A DNA stretch of 64,000 nucleotides from JAQUTK01 sp963677415 (GTDB lineage: Bacteria > Bacteroidota > Bacteroidia > Bacteroidales > JAQUTK01), in the NCBI GenBank assembly GCA_963677415.2, contig CAXXFJ010000002.1, positions 62,001 to 126,000 on the forward strand, read 5' to 3'. Position 1 is the first letter of the stretch; each line of letters begins with the position of its first letter. This document shows, piece by piece, positions 1 to 8,402 of this stretch. The notes beneath the pieces are model-generated. The model had not been told where the DNA came from. It worked only from the letters and a program-made list of their open reading frames with translations, and searched no databases. A program made the position numbers and the translations under genes.

Positions 1-11
1 TCCTGTATGGT

Positions 12-1365
12 CTATTAATCGCACCATTACTGGAATTGAAACCTGAGTGTTGCTCAAAATTGCGCTTGCTCCAGTTCTATTAATCGCACCATTACTGGAA
101 TTGAAACTTACTTGCAAGATTGTCATAGTAGCACCAAGCAGGCTATTAATCGCACCATTACTGGAATTGAAACAAGATATATTGCCCGGCATCTTCTCCG
201 GCTCCGTACTATTAATCGCACCATTACTGGAATTGAAACCTGCGTGCCTTGTCTGTCTTTCTTCAGCATGTGCTTCTATTAATCGCACCATTACTGGAAT
301 TGAAACTTGGATACGTAGCTCCTGTACCACCCACGTTCCTTCTATTAATCGCACCATTACTGGAATTGAAACTAGTAGGAAATTGGAGTCTTCATTGTTT
401 CAATATTCTATTAATCGCACCATTACTGGAATTGAAACTTGTGTGGTAGTTTTCATCTACATAGACCTTCGTACTATTAATCGCACCATTACTGGAATTG
501 AAACTAGGGCTATCTACGGATAAGGCTCGTGAGTTTATTCTATTAATCGCACCATTACTGGAATTGAAACTCGGGAACATGGTAAGCATAAACTTCCCGG
601 ATACACTATTAATCGCACCATTACTGGAATTGAAACACTGTACAGCTGGGATGGACTTATTACAAGCCGGTCTATTAATCGCACCATTACTGGAATTGAA
701 ACTTAGCTTGAGCCACTTCTTTACTTCTCTCTGAGAGACTATTAATCGCACCATTACTGGAATTGAAACTTAGCTTGAGCCACTTCTTTACTTCTCTCTG
801 AGAGACTATTAATCGCACCATTACTGGAATTGAAACGACGTATATGTTATAATAGAATTAAACAAAGATATCTATTAATCGCACCATTACTGGAATTGAA
901 ACAGACATTCACCGGTGCAGTAGTCGTTCCTATTGCTACTATTAATCGCACCATTACTGGAATTGAAACACTGGAAGAACCGTAACCGCTGGTTCAGGTC
1001 TTTCTATTAATCGCACCATTACTGGAATTGAAACTTACCCCAGGTACTTGTAGTTGTTACCGATCCGTTCTATTAATCGCACCATTACTGGAATTGAAAC
1101 GCAGACGGTGGGCAAGTGGGCAGAAGAGGGCGGATCTATTAATCGCACCATTACTGGAATTGAAACGTAGGTCCATGCAAGAGTCATTACAACGCTATGG
1201 ACTATTAATCGCACCATTACTGGAATTGAAACCCTGTTGAACCGGTTGTTGCTTCATCGATAGACTTCTATTAATCGCACCATTACTGGAATTGAAACTG
1301 AGCAAGCGACTAAATTAAAAGAGCTTGGAGTTGTCTATTAATCGCACCATTACTGGAATTGAAAC
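12..1365 (+). CRISPR. CRISPR array, 21 repeats / 20 spacers (left end outside window)
   Basis: Twenty-one copies of a 31-nt repeat (begins CTATTAATCG, ends TGGAATTGAAAC) start at 12, 77, 143, 209, 276, 342, 408, 474, 540, 606, 672, 739, 806, 872, 939, 1004, 1070, 1136, 1202, 1268 and 1335. I see no differences between copies. Spacers are 34-36 nt. The ATTGAAAC 3' end matches the usual crRNA 5' handle of type I-B and type III repeats, so transcription is probably left to right with the leader beyond the left edge. A degenerate repeat further right fits a leader-distal end. Spacers 703-738 and 770-805 are identical. The first 11 bases of the window look like the end of another spacer. No cas genes are present here, so the subtype is inferred only from the repeat. 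Confidence 0.98.
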
Positions 1366-1942
1366 AAAGGCTTTTGTATAACCAAGCAAAGATGTTAAGG
1401 AACTTGCAAATGGGCAGGCAGATATATTCGAGAATGATACAAGAAGTAAGATTGAGATTATTAATGACATTAAACAAATTATTGGCTATGAAGAAAAAAC
1501 CATTAGAAGGAATCGAGCTTACCAAAGCGGCAATATTGGCAATGTCGATTCAGGAAGCACTGGAAGAGGAACAGAAGGAACAGCCAACGGAGGACAATCT
1601 ACCGGAACAACCGAGCCAACAAACGGAGTCGAAACCGTATGACGAAATTCAGGAGCCGAGCCAGTTGATTGAATTCAATGGATAGAATAGATGTATACAA
1701 AAGCCCTCCGAGCAAACAAAAATGGTTGCAATTATCAAGCTAGCAAGTAAAAATATGAAAGGTCAAAACGCCTTACAGTATACTCTAAGGCATGTCTTGG
1801 TGCACTTGGTGCATTGAAATCAAGGTATCCACCCTTTTGCAGAATGAAAATAAAAAAATTAATATTCCAAGAGAAACTCTTGTTGAAAGCAGCCTATAGT
1901 CTTTGACAAGACATGCCAATCAGATGCGGAAGTGATATGGGA
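1366..1942 (+). other. Decayed DNA after the array: gene remnants and an inverted repeat
   Basis: No intact gene is recognised here. Frame 1382-1642 is open for 86 codons without a start; it has an amphipathic first half and a Gly/Thr-rich tail ending VETV-stop, like the C-terminus of a real protein. An overlapping frame (1359-1685) begins inside the last repeat and is less convincing. A 31-codon frame at 1722-1817 starts MVAIIKLASKNMKGQNALQY, which loosely resembles the N-terminus of mobilisation relaxases; that is a guess. It breaks where an 11-bp perfect inverted repeat (1789-1799 with 1908-1918) begins, and a small hairpin lies at 1868-1882. The region may be a mobile-element remnant joined to the array end. 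Confidence 0.35.
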
Positions 1943-1974
1943 CTATCGCTTCGCCATATTTCTGGAATTGAAAC
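1943..1974 (+). repeat. Degenerate CRISPR repeat
   Basis: The 3' 13 nt (CTGGAATTGAAAC) match the array repeat exactly and the 5' part (CTATCGCTTCGCCATA) matches only in part. It lies 577 bp beyond the last intact repeat and in the same orientation. A worn terminal repeat is typical of the leader-distal end of an array, so the array probably once reached this point. Confidence 0.6.
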
Positions 1975-1983
1975 AAACTTGAG

Positions 1984-2015
1984 GAGATTGCGGGTCAAGC
2001 CCGCAATGACGTGCA
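1984..2015. repeat. Palindromic 32-bp repeat, copy 1
   Basis: The unit GAGATTGCGGG-TCAAG-CCCGCAATGACGTGCA contains an 8-bp stem (ATTGCGGG/CCCGCAAT). A second copy starts 50 bp downstream. It looks like a dispersed intergenic repeat unit of the small palindromic-element type; whether it occurs elsewhere in the genome cannot be seen here. Confidence 0.7.
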
Positions 2016-2033
2016 TTCGGCAACAATAGCCGG

Positions 2034-2065
2034 GAGATTGCGGGGCAAGCCCGCAATGACGTGCA
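2034..2065. repeat. Palindromic 32-bp repeat, copy 2
   Basis: This second copy of the 1984-2015 unit differs by one base (loop GCAAG instead of TCAAG) and keeps the same 8-bp stem and GACGTGCA tail. The 18 bp between the copies are unrelated. Confidence 0.7.
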
Positions 2066-2130
2066 AAATCTAATTGAAAAATGTACAGGTAATCGAAGTA
2101 TGAGTTGAAGGATCAATGTAAGGATGCAAC

Positions 2131-2778
2131 CTATTGCAGTTCGTTGATTAACTTGAGGATCGCATTGTATTTGATGGTCTCTCCCATTTTCCCGTAAATG
2201 TCAAGTAGATACTTCAAAGTAACGGGGTGGTCATTTTGCAATAGTTGAGCCTTTTCGAGATAATAAAGTGCTACAGTAAATGTTGGTTTTGCTACGTTAA
2301 GTGCATCCTCATCCGGCGCTCCATTATCTTTTGCCTCTCTCATCAGTTTCAATGCGCGATGGTAATAGATACTTCCTATCCCAACTGTAGCATTCAAATA
2401 ATCTTTGTCAATCGCTAATGCCTGTAAATAATTCATTTCAGCTTCCTCAGGATTACCCATTGCTTCTTTATACTGACCATATAAGTACCAGTAAACAGGA
2501 TCTCCAGGGCATTCTTTAACTGCCTTCTTCAATAAATTGCGTGTTGCATTGAAATTCTTTTGAGCCAAACGGACTGCTAATAGATTGGTGATAAAATAAT
2601 GTTCTTCCGGATACAGCTTGAAGCCTCGGTTCAACACACTGACCATTTTCGAAGTGTCTTTCTTGGATTCCCAAAACTGATAATACTCACTTAAATCTTT
2701 GATTGTCTCAACTTCTGCTGAAACAGTGCCTGAGATAAGAAATAAGATAAGGCTGAATAAAACAGGGTATCTCTTCAT
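2131..2778 (-). CDS. Exported tetratricopeptide-repeat protein
   Basis: This 215-residue protein begins with a typical export signal (MKRYPVLFSLILFLISGTVSA), suggesting a periplasmic location. The rest is helical with TPR-like spacing: residues around 95-140 contain consecutive Tyr/Ala-rich units (YWYLYGQYKEAMGNPEEAEMN and the following unit). TPRs mediate protein-protein contacts; the partner is unknown. The ATG at 2778 is preferred over an in-frame TTG two codons earlier because it begins the signal peptide directly. It starts 2 nt after the dapA stop codon, so the two are probably co-transcribed, but nothing in the protein points to lysine synthesis. Confidence 0.85.
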   Translation of the reverse strand: MKRYPVLFSLILFLISGTVSAEVETIKDLSEYYQFWESKKDTSKMVSVLNRGFKLYPEEHYFITNLLAVRLAQKNFNATRNLLKKAVKECPGDPVYWYLYGQYKEAMGNPEEAEMNYLQALAIDKDYLNATVGIGSIYYHRALKLMREAKDNGAPDEDALNVAKPTFTVALYYLEKAQLLQNDHPVTLKYLLDIYGKMGETIKYNAILKLINELQ

Positions 2779-2780
2779 CG

Positions 2781-3671
2781 TCAATATTTAATGTTAAGAC
2801 TGTTAAGCACTTCATTGATCTTCTCAGAGGTGGAAATCCGAGTCGGTATCAGGGGTAATCGAAGCACATTCTGTATGTATCCCATGGCATTCAAGATACT
2901 CTTCACTCCTGCCGGATTGCCATCGACAAATAGGAGACTGAAGAGTTCGTTAAACTTATAATGAATCTCCAGAGCACTCTTATAGTCACCTGCTTCAATC
3001 AAACGAACCATTCTGCTAAACTCTCTGGGAAATGCGTTTCCAATAACAGAAATCACGCCTATCCCTCCTAAAGTCATCAATGGGAAAGTAATTCCATCAT
3101 CACCGGAAATAACTGAAAAGCCTACGGGTTTGTTTTTGATAATCTCATCAATCTGAGTCAGATTGCCGGATGCTTCTTTGATGGCAACCACATTGGGCAC
3201 TTCACGAGCGATACGCAAAGTGGTTTCTGATGTCATATTAACTCCTGTACGACCTGGCACATTATAAAGAATAACAGGTAGTGGGGACGCTTTTGCGACT
3301 TCACTATAATGTCTGTAAATTCCTTCTTGGGAAGGTTTGTTGTAATATGGACAAACAGATAATATGGCACTAAACCCAGATAAATCTCTAGTCTTCAACA
3401 AACTGACCAATGCCCTGGTATTGTTGCCTCCGGCTCCCATTACAAGTGGAACACGTCCATTGACCCTTTCGACAATAAATCTGGATAGCTCCTCCTTTTC
3501 TTCTTCATTCAAGGTGGCTGTTTCTGCTGTTGTACCTAAAATGACTAGATAATCTGCTTCATTTTTGATTTGAAATTCGAGTAAGCGGGAAAGAGCATCG
3601 TAATCTATTGATTCATCTTCTTTGAATGGAGTAATTAATGCTACTCCCATTCCTCTTAAATTGATATTCAT
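2781..3671 (-). CDS. dapA: 4-hydroxy-tetrahydrodipicolinate synthase
   Basis: DapA condenses pyruvate with aspartate semialdehyde, the first committed step of diaminopimelate and lysine synthesis, which supplies peptidoglycan. The 296-residue protein has the usual length of this (beta/alpha)8 lyase. Visible active-site elements are the GTTAET loop (Thr47-Thr48), Tyr136 in LYNVPGR with Arg141, and the Schiff-base lysine Lys165 in VAIKEASG. The neighbours are an exported TPR protein immediately downstream and the DUF6913 gene upstream, on the same strand as ligA. N-acetylneuraminate lyase is a related family, but GTTAET and the NVPGRTGVN loop favour DapA. Confidence 0.96.
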   Translation of the reverse strand: MNINLRGMGVALITPFKEDESIDYDALSRLLEFQIKNEADYLVILGTTAETATLNEEEKEELSRFIVERVNGRVPLVMGAGGNNTRALVSLLKTRDLSGFSAILSVCPYYNKPSQEGIYRHYSEVAKASPLPVILYNVPGRTGVNMTSETTLRIAREVPNVVAIKEASGNLTQIDEIIKNKPVGFSVISGDDGITFPLMTLGGIGVISVIGNAFPREFSRMVRLIEAGDYKSALEIHYKFNELFSLLFVDGNPAGVKSILNAMGYIQNVLRLPLIPTRISTSEKINEVLNSLNIKY

Positions 3672-3713
3672 ATTATATATAATCGAACTAATGTAGTAAT
3701 ATTATCAGGCCTC

Positions 3714-4211
3714 TTATTTCCTTAGGAATGTAAGTAATTCTTTAAATAGCAAATCAATGTGTTCATCAATCTGTGCATCTATGATATAGTCATACAACAA
3801 CGGATTATGTCCTTTAAAACCCACTCGAATAGGTATTTTTTTATTCGACGTCATCAGGTAAGTTAATGCAGGAGAGTATTCACGAGACATATTTACTATA
3901 ATGTCTGCCTCAAGAGTTTTAAACTCATCAACATATATCTTACGTGGAAAACCGAGGAAAGTCAATTCGGAGTTGTACAATATTGTGGACTGAGAATGAC
4001 CAAAATTTATAGTAGTATGGTTGATTCCCCATATGTAAACCTGTTTGCCATCCTTTTGCAAAGTTGTCTTTACTTTCTTAATATGGCGTACATCAACCGC
4101 ATTAAAAAGAAGTAAGATAGTGTTGATATCATCATATGAAGAGATCTCCGTACGTTTTTTTCGTTCGGAGTTTTGTTTCAATATTGCTTTCTCAATGAAG
4201 TATCTAAACAT
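3714..4211 (-). CDS. DUF6913-type protein of unknown function
   Basis: A 165-residue cytosolic protein with no signal peptide or membrane segment. It resembles the small DUF6913 family that sits between dapA and ligA in Bacteroides; this assignment is from memory of the family and context. Alternating hydrophobic strands (TILLLFNAV, KQVYIWGIN, ADIIVNMSR, IPIRVGFKG) suggest an alpha/beta fold. No catalytic motif is recognised. It lies 47 nt downstream of the ligA stop and 42 nt upstream of dapA, so it is probably in one transcript with them. Confidence 0.7.
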   Translation of the reverse strand: MFRYFIEKAILKQNSERKKRTEISSYDDINTILLLFNAVDVRHIKKVKTTLQKDGKQVYIWGINHTTINFGHSQSTILYNSELTFLGFPRKIYVDEFKTLEADIIVNMSREYSPALTYLMTSNKKIPIRVGFKGHNPLLYDYIIDAQIDEHIDLLFKELLTFLRK

Positions 4212-4258
4212 TGTTTATTCAACAGTTTTAGTGGAATTATCCAACAAAAATAATCATT

Positions 4259-6259
4259 TTATTTAATTAGTTCTAGGAATTCATTCTCATTTATTATTCT
4301 AACACCCATTTTAGTCGCTTTTTCTAATTTGGCAGGCCCCATATTGTCACCGGCGAGAATATAATCAGTCTTTGCGGAGACACTGGATACATTCTTGCCA
4401 CCGTTCATCTCTATCATTATTTTATACTCATCACGTGAATGATGAGTGAAGGTTCCACTAATGACAATGGAGAGTCCTTTGAGTTTATCGCTCTGGATAG
4501 CCACCCTTTCTTCTGAAAGAGACATCTGAAGCCCTTCTTTCTTTAATCTTTCAATAATCAGACGGTTAGATTCTTCCTGAAAATAACGTTGCACACTCTC
4601 GGCAATCCGTATTCCTATCTCATCAACAGCTGTCAGTTCTTCTATAGTTGCTTGTTCGAGGGCTTCAATAGTGTGCAATGCCAAAGCAAGTTTCTTTGCT
4701 GTTGTCTCACCAACAAATCGAATACCCAAGGCAAATAACACTCTTTCAAATGGTACATTTAGTGACTCTCGAACAGATCTCAGAATATTGTGAACAGACT
4801 TCTCACGAAAACCTTCCATCAAAATATCCTGTCCTTTAAGATCATAAAAAGAGGATATATCATGAAGAATTCCTTTTCGGTAAAAGAGATCTACTGTCTC
4901 AGAGCCGATTCCATCAATATTCATGGCCTTACGACTAATGAAATGCTCCATTCTGCCTTTGGTCTGTGGAGGACATACACTATCGTTGGGACAGTAATGC
5001 GCTGCTTCACCTTCATATCGAACAAGGGGAGTGCCACATTCCGGACAACGGGTGATAAATTGCACCTTATCTCCGATAAGTAATCTTGAATCAATGTCTA
5101 CTCCAATGATCTTTGGAATGATTTCTCCTCCTTTTTCGACATAGACCATGTCACCAATATACAAATCGAGCTTCTGAATGATGTCTGCATTGTGCAAAGA
5201 GGCACGTTTGACTACTGTACCGGAGAGTTGCACGGGATCAAGATTGGCTACAGGAGTGATTGCTCCGGTTCGTCCTACCTGGTAAGTGACTGAATTCAAA
5301 CGTGTAAGGGCACGTTCTGCCTGAAATTTATATGCTATTGCCCAACGCGGAGACTTGGCGGTATATCCGAGGTTCTTTTGCTGACGTAAAGAATTGACTT
5401 TCAAGACCACACCATCGGTGGCTACGGGTAGATTCTTACGTTCTTTGTCCCAATAGTTCAGAAATTGAAATACTTCTTCTAAAGAATTACAGCATTTGGT
5501 AGCATCGGACACTCTGAAACCCCATTTGCGCAAGGCTTGCATATTGGAAAAATGATCGTCTGCGGGTAAATCTTCGCCTAACAGGTAGTAAAAGTAAGCA
5601 TCCAGCTTGCGGGAAGCTACCACAGAAGAGTTTTGTGACTTGAGAGTTCCCGAAGCTGCATTGCGGGGATTGGCAAAGAGCTGCTCTTCTTGTTGTTCGC
5701 GCTCTTTATTGAGCTGCTCAAAAACGGTCCACGGCATCAATATTTCTCCACGTATTTCGAAATCAACGGGATAACTGTCGCCTTGGAGTTGTAATGGGAT
5801 GGAACGGATAGTCTTTACATTTTCTGTGACATCATCTCCTTTTTCTCCATCTCCACGTGTCACAGCGTATTGTAGAGCACCATTGTTGTATGTCAGGGAG
5901 ATGGAGGTTCCATCGTATTTCAGTTCGCAAACAATCTCAAAAGGTTCATTTAATGTTTTCCCGACACGTTCGTAAAAGTCTGTTACTTCTCCTTCTGAGT
6001 AGGTATTTCCTAAAGAAAGCATCGGATAACGGTGACGAATCTGCTTGAAACTTTGATTGATATCATTTCCTACACGAAGCGTAGGTGAATGATCGTCATA
6101 ATAATCAGGATTGGCTTTTTCAAGTTCCTGAAGTTCATGCATCATCTCATCAAATGTCTTATCAGATATGTCTGGGGTTGATAAGACGTAGTATTTATAA
6201 TTATGTTCGTGTAGTTGCTTACGAAGTGAATCGATACGCTCCTTAACTGATTCTTCCAT
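4259..6259 (-). CDS. ligA: NAD-dependent DNA ligase
   Basis: LigA seals nicks in duplex DNA using NAD+ and is essential for replication and repair in most bacteria. The 666-residue length is normal. The order of domains is Ia (residues 1-70, including the HNYKYY NAD-binding region), adenylation domain with catalytic Lys114 in CELKYDGTS, OB fold, a four-Cys zinc finger (CPECG then CPNDSVC, about 405-430), helix-hairpin-helix repeats and a C-terminal BRCT domain (about 590-666, starting LKGLSIVISGTF). It is divergent from trmD across a 66-bp gap. It probably heads a minus-strand unit with the DUF6913 gene and dapA. Confidence 0.98.
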   Translation of the reverse strand: MEESVKERIDSLRKQLHEHNYKYYVLSTPDISDKTFDEMMHELQELEKANPDYYDDHSPTLRVGNDINQSFKQIRHRYPMLSLGNTYSEGEVTDFYERVGKTLNEPFEIVCELKYDGTSISLTYNNGALQYAVTRGDGEKGDDVTENVKTIRSIPLQLQGDSYPVDFEIRGEILMPWTVFEQLNKEREQQEEQLFANPRNAASGTLKSQNSSVVASRKLDAYFYYLLGEDLPADDHFSNMQALRKWGFRVSDATKCCNSLEEVFQFLNYWDKERKNLPVATDGVVLKVNSLRQQKNLGYTAKSPRWAIAYKFQAERALTRLNSVTYQVGRTGAITPVANLDPVQLSGTVVKRASLHNADIIQKLDLYIGDMVYVEKGGEIIPKIIGVDIDSRLLIGDKVQFITRCPECGTPLVRYEGEAAHYCPNDSVCPPQTKGRMEHFISRKAMNIDGIGSETVDLFYRKGILHDISSFYDLKGQDILMEGFREKSVHNILRSVRESLNVPFERVLFALGIRFVGETTAKKLALALHTIEALEQATIEELTAVDEIGIRIAESVQRYFQEESNRLIIERLKKEGLQMSLSEERVAIQSDKLKGLSIVISGTFTHHSRDEYKIMIEMNGGKNVSSVSAKTDYILAGDNMGPAKLEKATKMGVRIINENEFLELIK

Positions 6260-6277
6260 TCATATCTGATTTTTATA

Positions 6278-6308
6278 TTGCAAAGAAAGAAAAAAGATTA
6301 TAGCTTTG
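6278..6308 (+). promoter_or_regulatory. Promoter of trmD
   Basis: TTG at 6278-6280, a 20-nt spacer and TAGCTTTG at 6301-6308 match the Bacteroidetes consensus TTTG-N19-21-TAnnTTTG. The predicted start of transcription is near 6315, 11 nt before the trmD ATG. Confidence 0.7.
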
Positions 6309-6325
6309 CAAACAAAATCTGAATA

Positions 6326-7003
6326 ATGCGTATAGACATCATTACCGTTTTACCTGAACTCCTGGATGGGCCTCTGAACAATTCCATCGTTAAACGTGCA
6401 CAGACCAAAGGATTGGCAGAAATACACCTGCATAATCTGAGAGACTATTCTACCAATAAATATCATCGTGTGGATGATTATCCTTTTGGAGGAAGTGCCG
6501 GTATGGTGATGCAGATAGAACCAATAGACCGGGTGATATCTTTTCTAAAGAGTGAACGTAGCTATGATGAAGTGATCTATACGTCACCAGATGGCGAACA
6601 ATTCAATCAGAAAATGGCTAATTCTCTTTCTTTACTTGAGAATGTCATCATCCTGTGTGGACATTATAAAGGTATTGACCACCGAATTCGTGAGCATCTT
6701 ATTACGAAAGAAATTTCCATTGGAGACTATGTTCTCACCGGGGGAGAACTTGCTGCTGCTGTAATTGCAGATGCAGTTGTGCGTATTATTCCGGGAGTGA
6801 TATCCGATGAACAATCAGCTCTTTCTGACTGCTTTCAGGATGATCTTCTCGCGCCACCTGTCTATACTCGTCCTTCAGAATATAATGGATGGAAGGTTCC
6901 GGAGATACTACTTTCCGGTCATGAAAAAAACATTCACGACTGGGAACTGCAACAAGCTATCGAACGAACAAAAAGAATCCGTCCAGACCTACTCAAAGAG
7001 TAA
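6326..7003 (+). CDS. trmD: tRNA (guanine-37-N1)-methyltransferase
   Basis: TrmD methylates G37 of tRNAs that read CNN codons and prevents +1 frameshifting. The 225-residue protein carries the SPOUT trefoil-knot signature in order: YTSPDGEQFNQ, ILCGHYKGIDHRI, SIGDYVLTGGELAA and the C-terminal PPVYTRPSEYNGWKVPE-LLSGHE segment. The start is supported by a promoter just upstream. In many bacteria trmD is next to ribosomal protein genes; here it is a single gene divergent from ligA. Confidence 0.97.
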   Translation: MRIDIITVLPELLDGPLNNSIVKRAQTKGLAEIHLHNLRDYSTNKYHRVDDYPFGGSAGMVMQIEPIDRVISFLKSERSYDEVIYTSPDGEQFNQKMANSLSLLENVIILCGHYKGIDHRIREHLITKEISIGDYVLTGGELAAAVIADAVVRIIPGVISDEQSALSDCFQDDLLAPPVYTRPSEYNGWKVPEILLSGHEKNIHDWELQQAIERTKRIRPDLLKE

Positions 7004-7054
7004 ATCCACCACCTGCAACATCCATCAGGTATCTCTGTTTATATGATTATCTGC

Positions 7055-7351
7055 TTACAGCTTACGCTGTCGAAAGGGTAAAGGCAACAATAAATGCATC
7101 AGTCTAATGGCATGAATGTCAGAAGACTGTGAAATGCTTGTAAATAATCCTGTTTGGGAAGTAAAAAGAGGTAAAACCATACCGGAATCCGCCTTTTCCG
7201 ATTGGCTTTCCAACTGTTGAATATCCACCATTACAGATCTCTTTGCTCCACCCTGTACAAAGAGAAGTTGAATATAATGGAAATACAAAAGTAACTTTAA
7301 TATCATGATAACTAGATAGTGCTTATTTTCAATTAGATAACTGTTTTTCAT
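7055..7351 (-). CDS. Small hypothetical protein
   Basis: A 98-residue frame in an otherwise empty interval between trmD and pyrD. An N-terminal hydrophobic stretch (about 12-33) could be a signal or membrane anchor, followed by a polar segment ending HLLLPLPFRQRKL. No family is recognised. It has no competing gene on the other strand, which makes it more likely than a typical shadow frame, but base composition and conservation could not be tested. Confidence 0.4.
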   Translation of the reverse strand: MKNSYLIENKHYLVIMILKLLLYFHYIQLLFVQGGAKRSVMVDIQQLESQSEKADSGMVLPLFTSQTGLFTSISQSSDIHAIRLMHLLLPLPFRQRKL

Positions 7352-7490
7352 CTAAATACGACGGCGAATGTATACAATATTATTTAATCACCAAAGATAT
7401 TTGATACTTTTTTAAACAAAAAAGCATGATTTACTCTGTTTTTAGCAGATAATCATGCTTTTAGCTATATATCTTTGTAATATTTCCGTC

Positions 7491-8402
7491 CTACACTTCC
7501 AAAGCGCCAATAATATCTTGTACCGAAGAGAAATTGTTGCGATCAAGATATTCATTGATTCCATCAATTACTTTTATAGTAACGGCAGGATCTATAAAGT
7601 TGGCTGTGCCTATCTGTATGGCAGTTGCACCCGCTAAAAGGAACTCAATGGCATCTTTCCAGTTCATGATACCTCCAAGCCCGATAACAGGAATATTGAC
7701 TGCTTGTGCGACTTGCCATACCATGCGAAGTGCTACAGGCTTTACAGCAGGCCCTGAGAGGCCTCCTGTTATGGTAGAGAGCACAGGTCTGCGCCTCTCA
7801 GCATCAATAGCCATTCCCAGTATTGTATTGATCAGAGAGACACTATCTGCCCCTTCTGCCTCTACGGCCTTAGCTATCTCCGAAATGCTTGTTACATTGG
7901 GAGATAGCTTTACTATCAGTGTCTTAGGATAAACATTACGAACCGCTTTTGTCACCTCCGCTGCACCACAGGCTGTTACACCAAATGCCATTCCTCCTTG
8001 TTTTACATTCGGACATGAAATGTTCAGTTCGATCCCAGTAACTCCATCCAACTGCGCAACTCTCTCTGCTGTAGCCACATAATCTTCAATCTGAGATCCG
8101 GATACATTCACTATTATATTATCATTCAGACTTTTAATTGAAGGATAGATATGCTCAGCAAAGTAATCAACTCCCTTATTTTGCAATCCTACCGCATTAA
8201 GCATACCTGAAGGGGTTTCGGCCATGCGAGGATAAGGGTTGCCTTCCCGGTGGTTTAATGTAGTACCTTTAACAATAACTGCCCCTAAACGTGCTACATC
8301 AATGAAATCTGAAAATTCCGGCCCATATCCGAAAGTGCCGGATGCTGTCATTACAGGATTCTTTAATGACAAATTATGGATAGATACACTTAAATTGGCC
8401 AT
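7491..8402 (-). CDS. pyrD: Dihydroorotate dehydrogenase B, catalytic subunit
   Basis: PyrD oxidises dihydroorotate to orotate in pyrimidine synthesis. The protein (303 residues) is of class 1B: the catalytic base is Cys130 in ELNISCPNV rather than the serine of membrane class 2 enzymes, and the FMN-site motifs MTASGTFGYG, NAVGLQNKG and GLGGIMNWKDAIEF are present. Class 1B enzymes work as a heterotetramer with PyrK, whose gene lies immediately upstream and overlaps this one by 13 nt, indicating translational coupling. The reaction passes electrons to NAD+ through PyrK. Confidence 0.96.
   Translation of the reverse strand: MANLSVSIHNLSLKNPVMTASGTFGYGPEFSDFIDVARLGAVIVKGTTLNHREGNPYPRMAETPSGMLNAVGLQNKGVDYFAEHIYPSIKSLNDNIIVNVSGSQIEDYVATAERVAQLDGVTGIELNISCPNVKQGGMAFGVTACGAAEVTKAVRNVYPKTLIVKLSPNVTSISEIAKAVEAEGADSVSLINTILGMAIDAERRRPVLSTITGGLSGPAVKPVALRMVWQVAQAVNIPVIGLGGIMNWKDAIEFLLAGATAIQIGTANFIDPAVTIKVIDGINEYLDRNNFSSVQDIIGALEV

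Noticed and set aside
47..1240. Open frames of 60-158 codons across the CRISPR array with repeated SINRTITGIET or LLIAPLLELK segments
   Set aside because: They are translations of the 31-nt repeats, whose spacing keeps frames open by chance; the array explains the sequence fully.
1359..1685. 108-codon frame starting in the last CRISPR repeat
   Set aside because: It begins at a TTG within the repeat, and another frame of the same DNA (1382-1642) looks more like protein. Not called as a gene.
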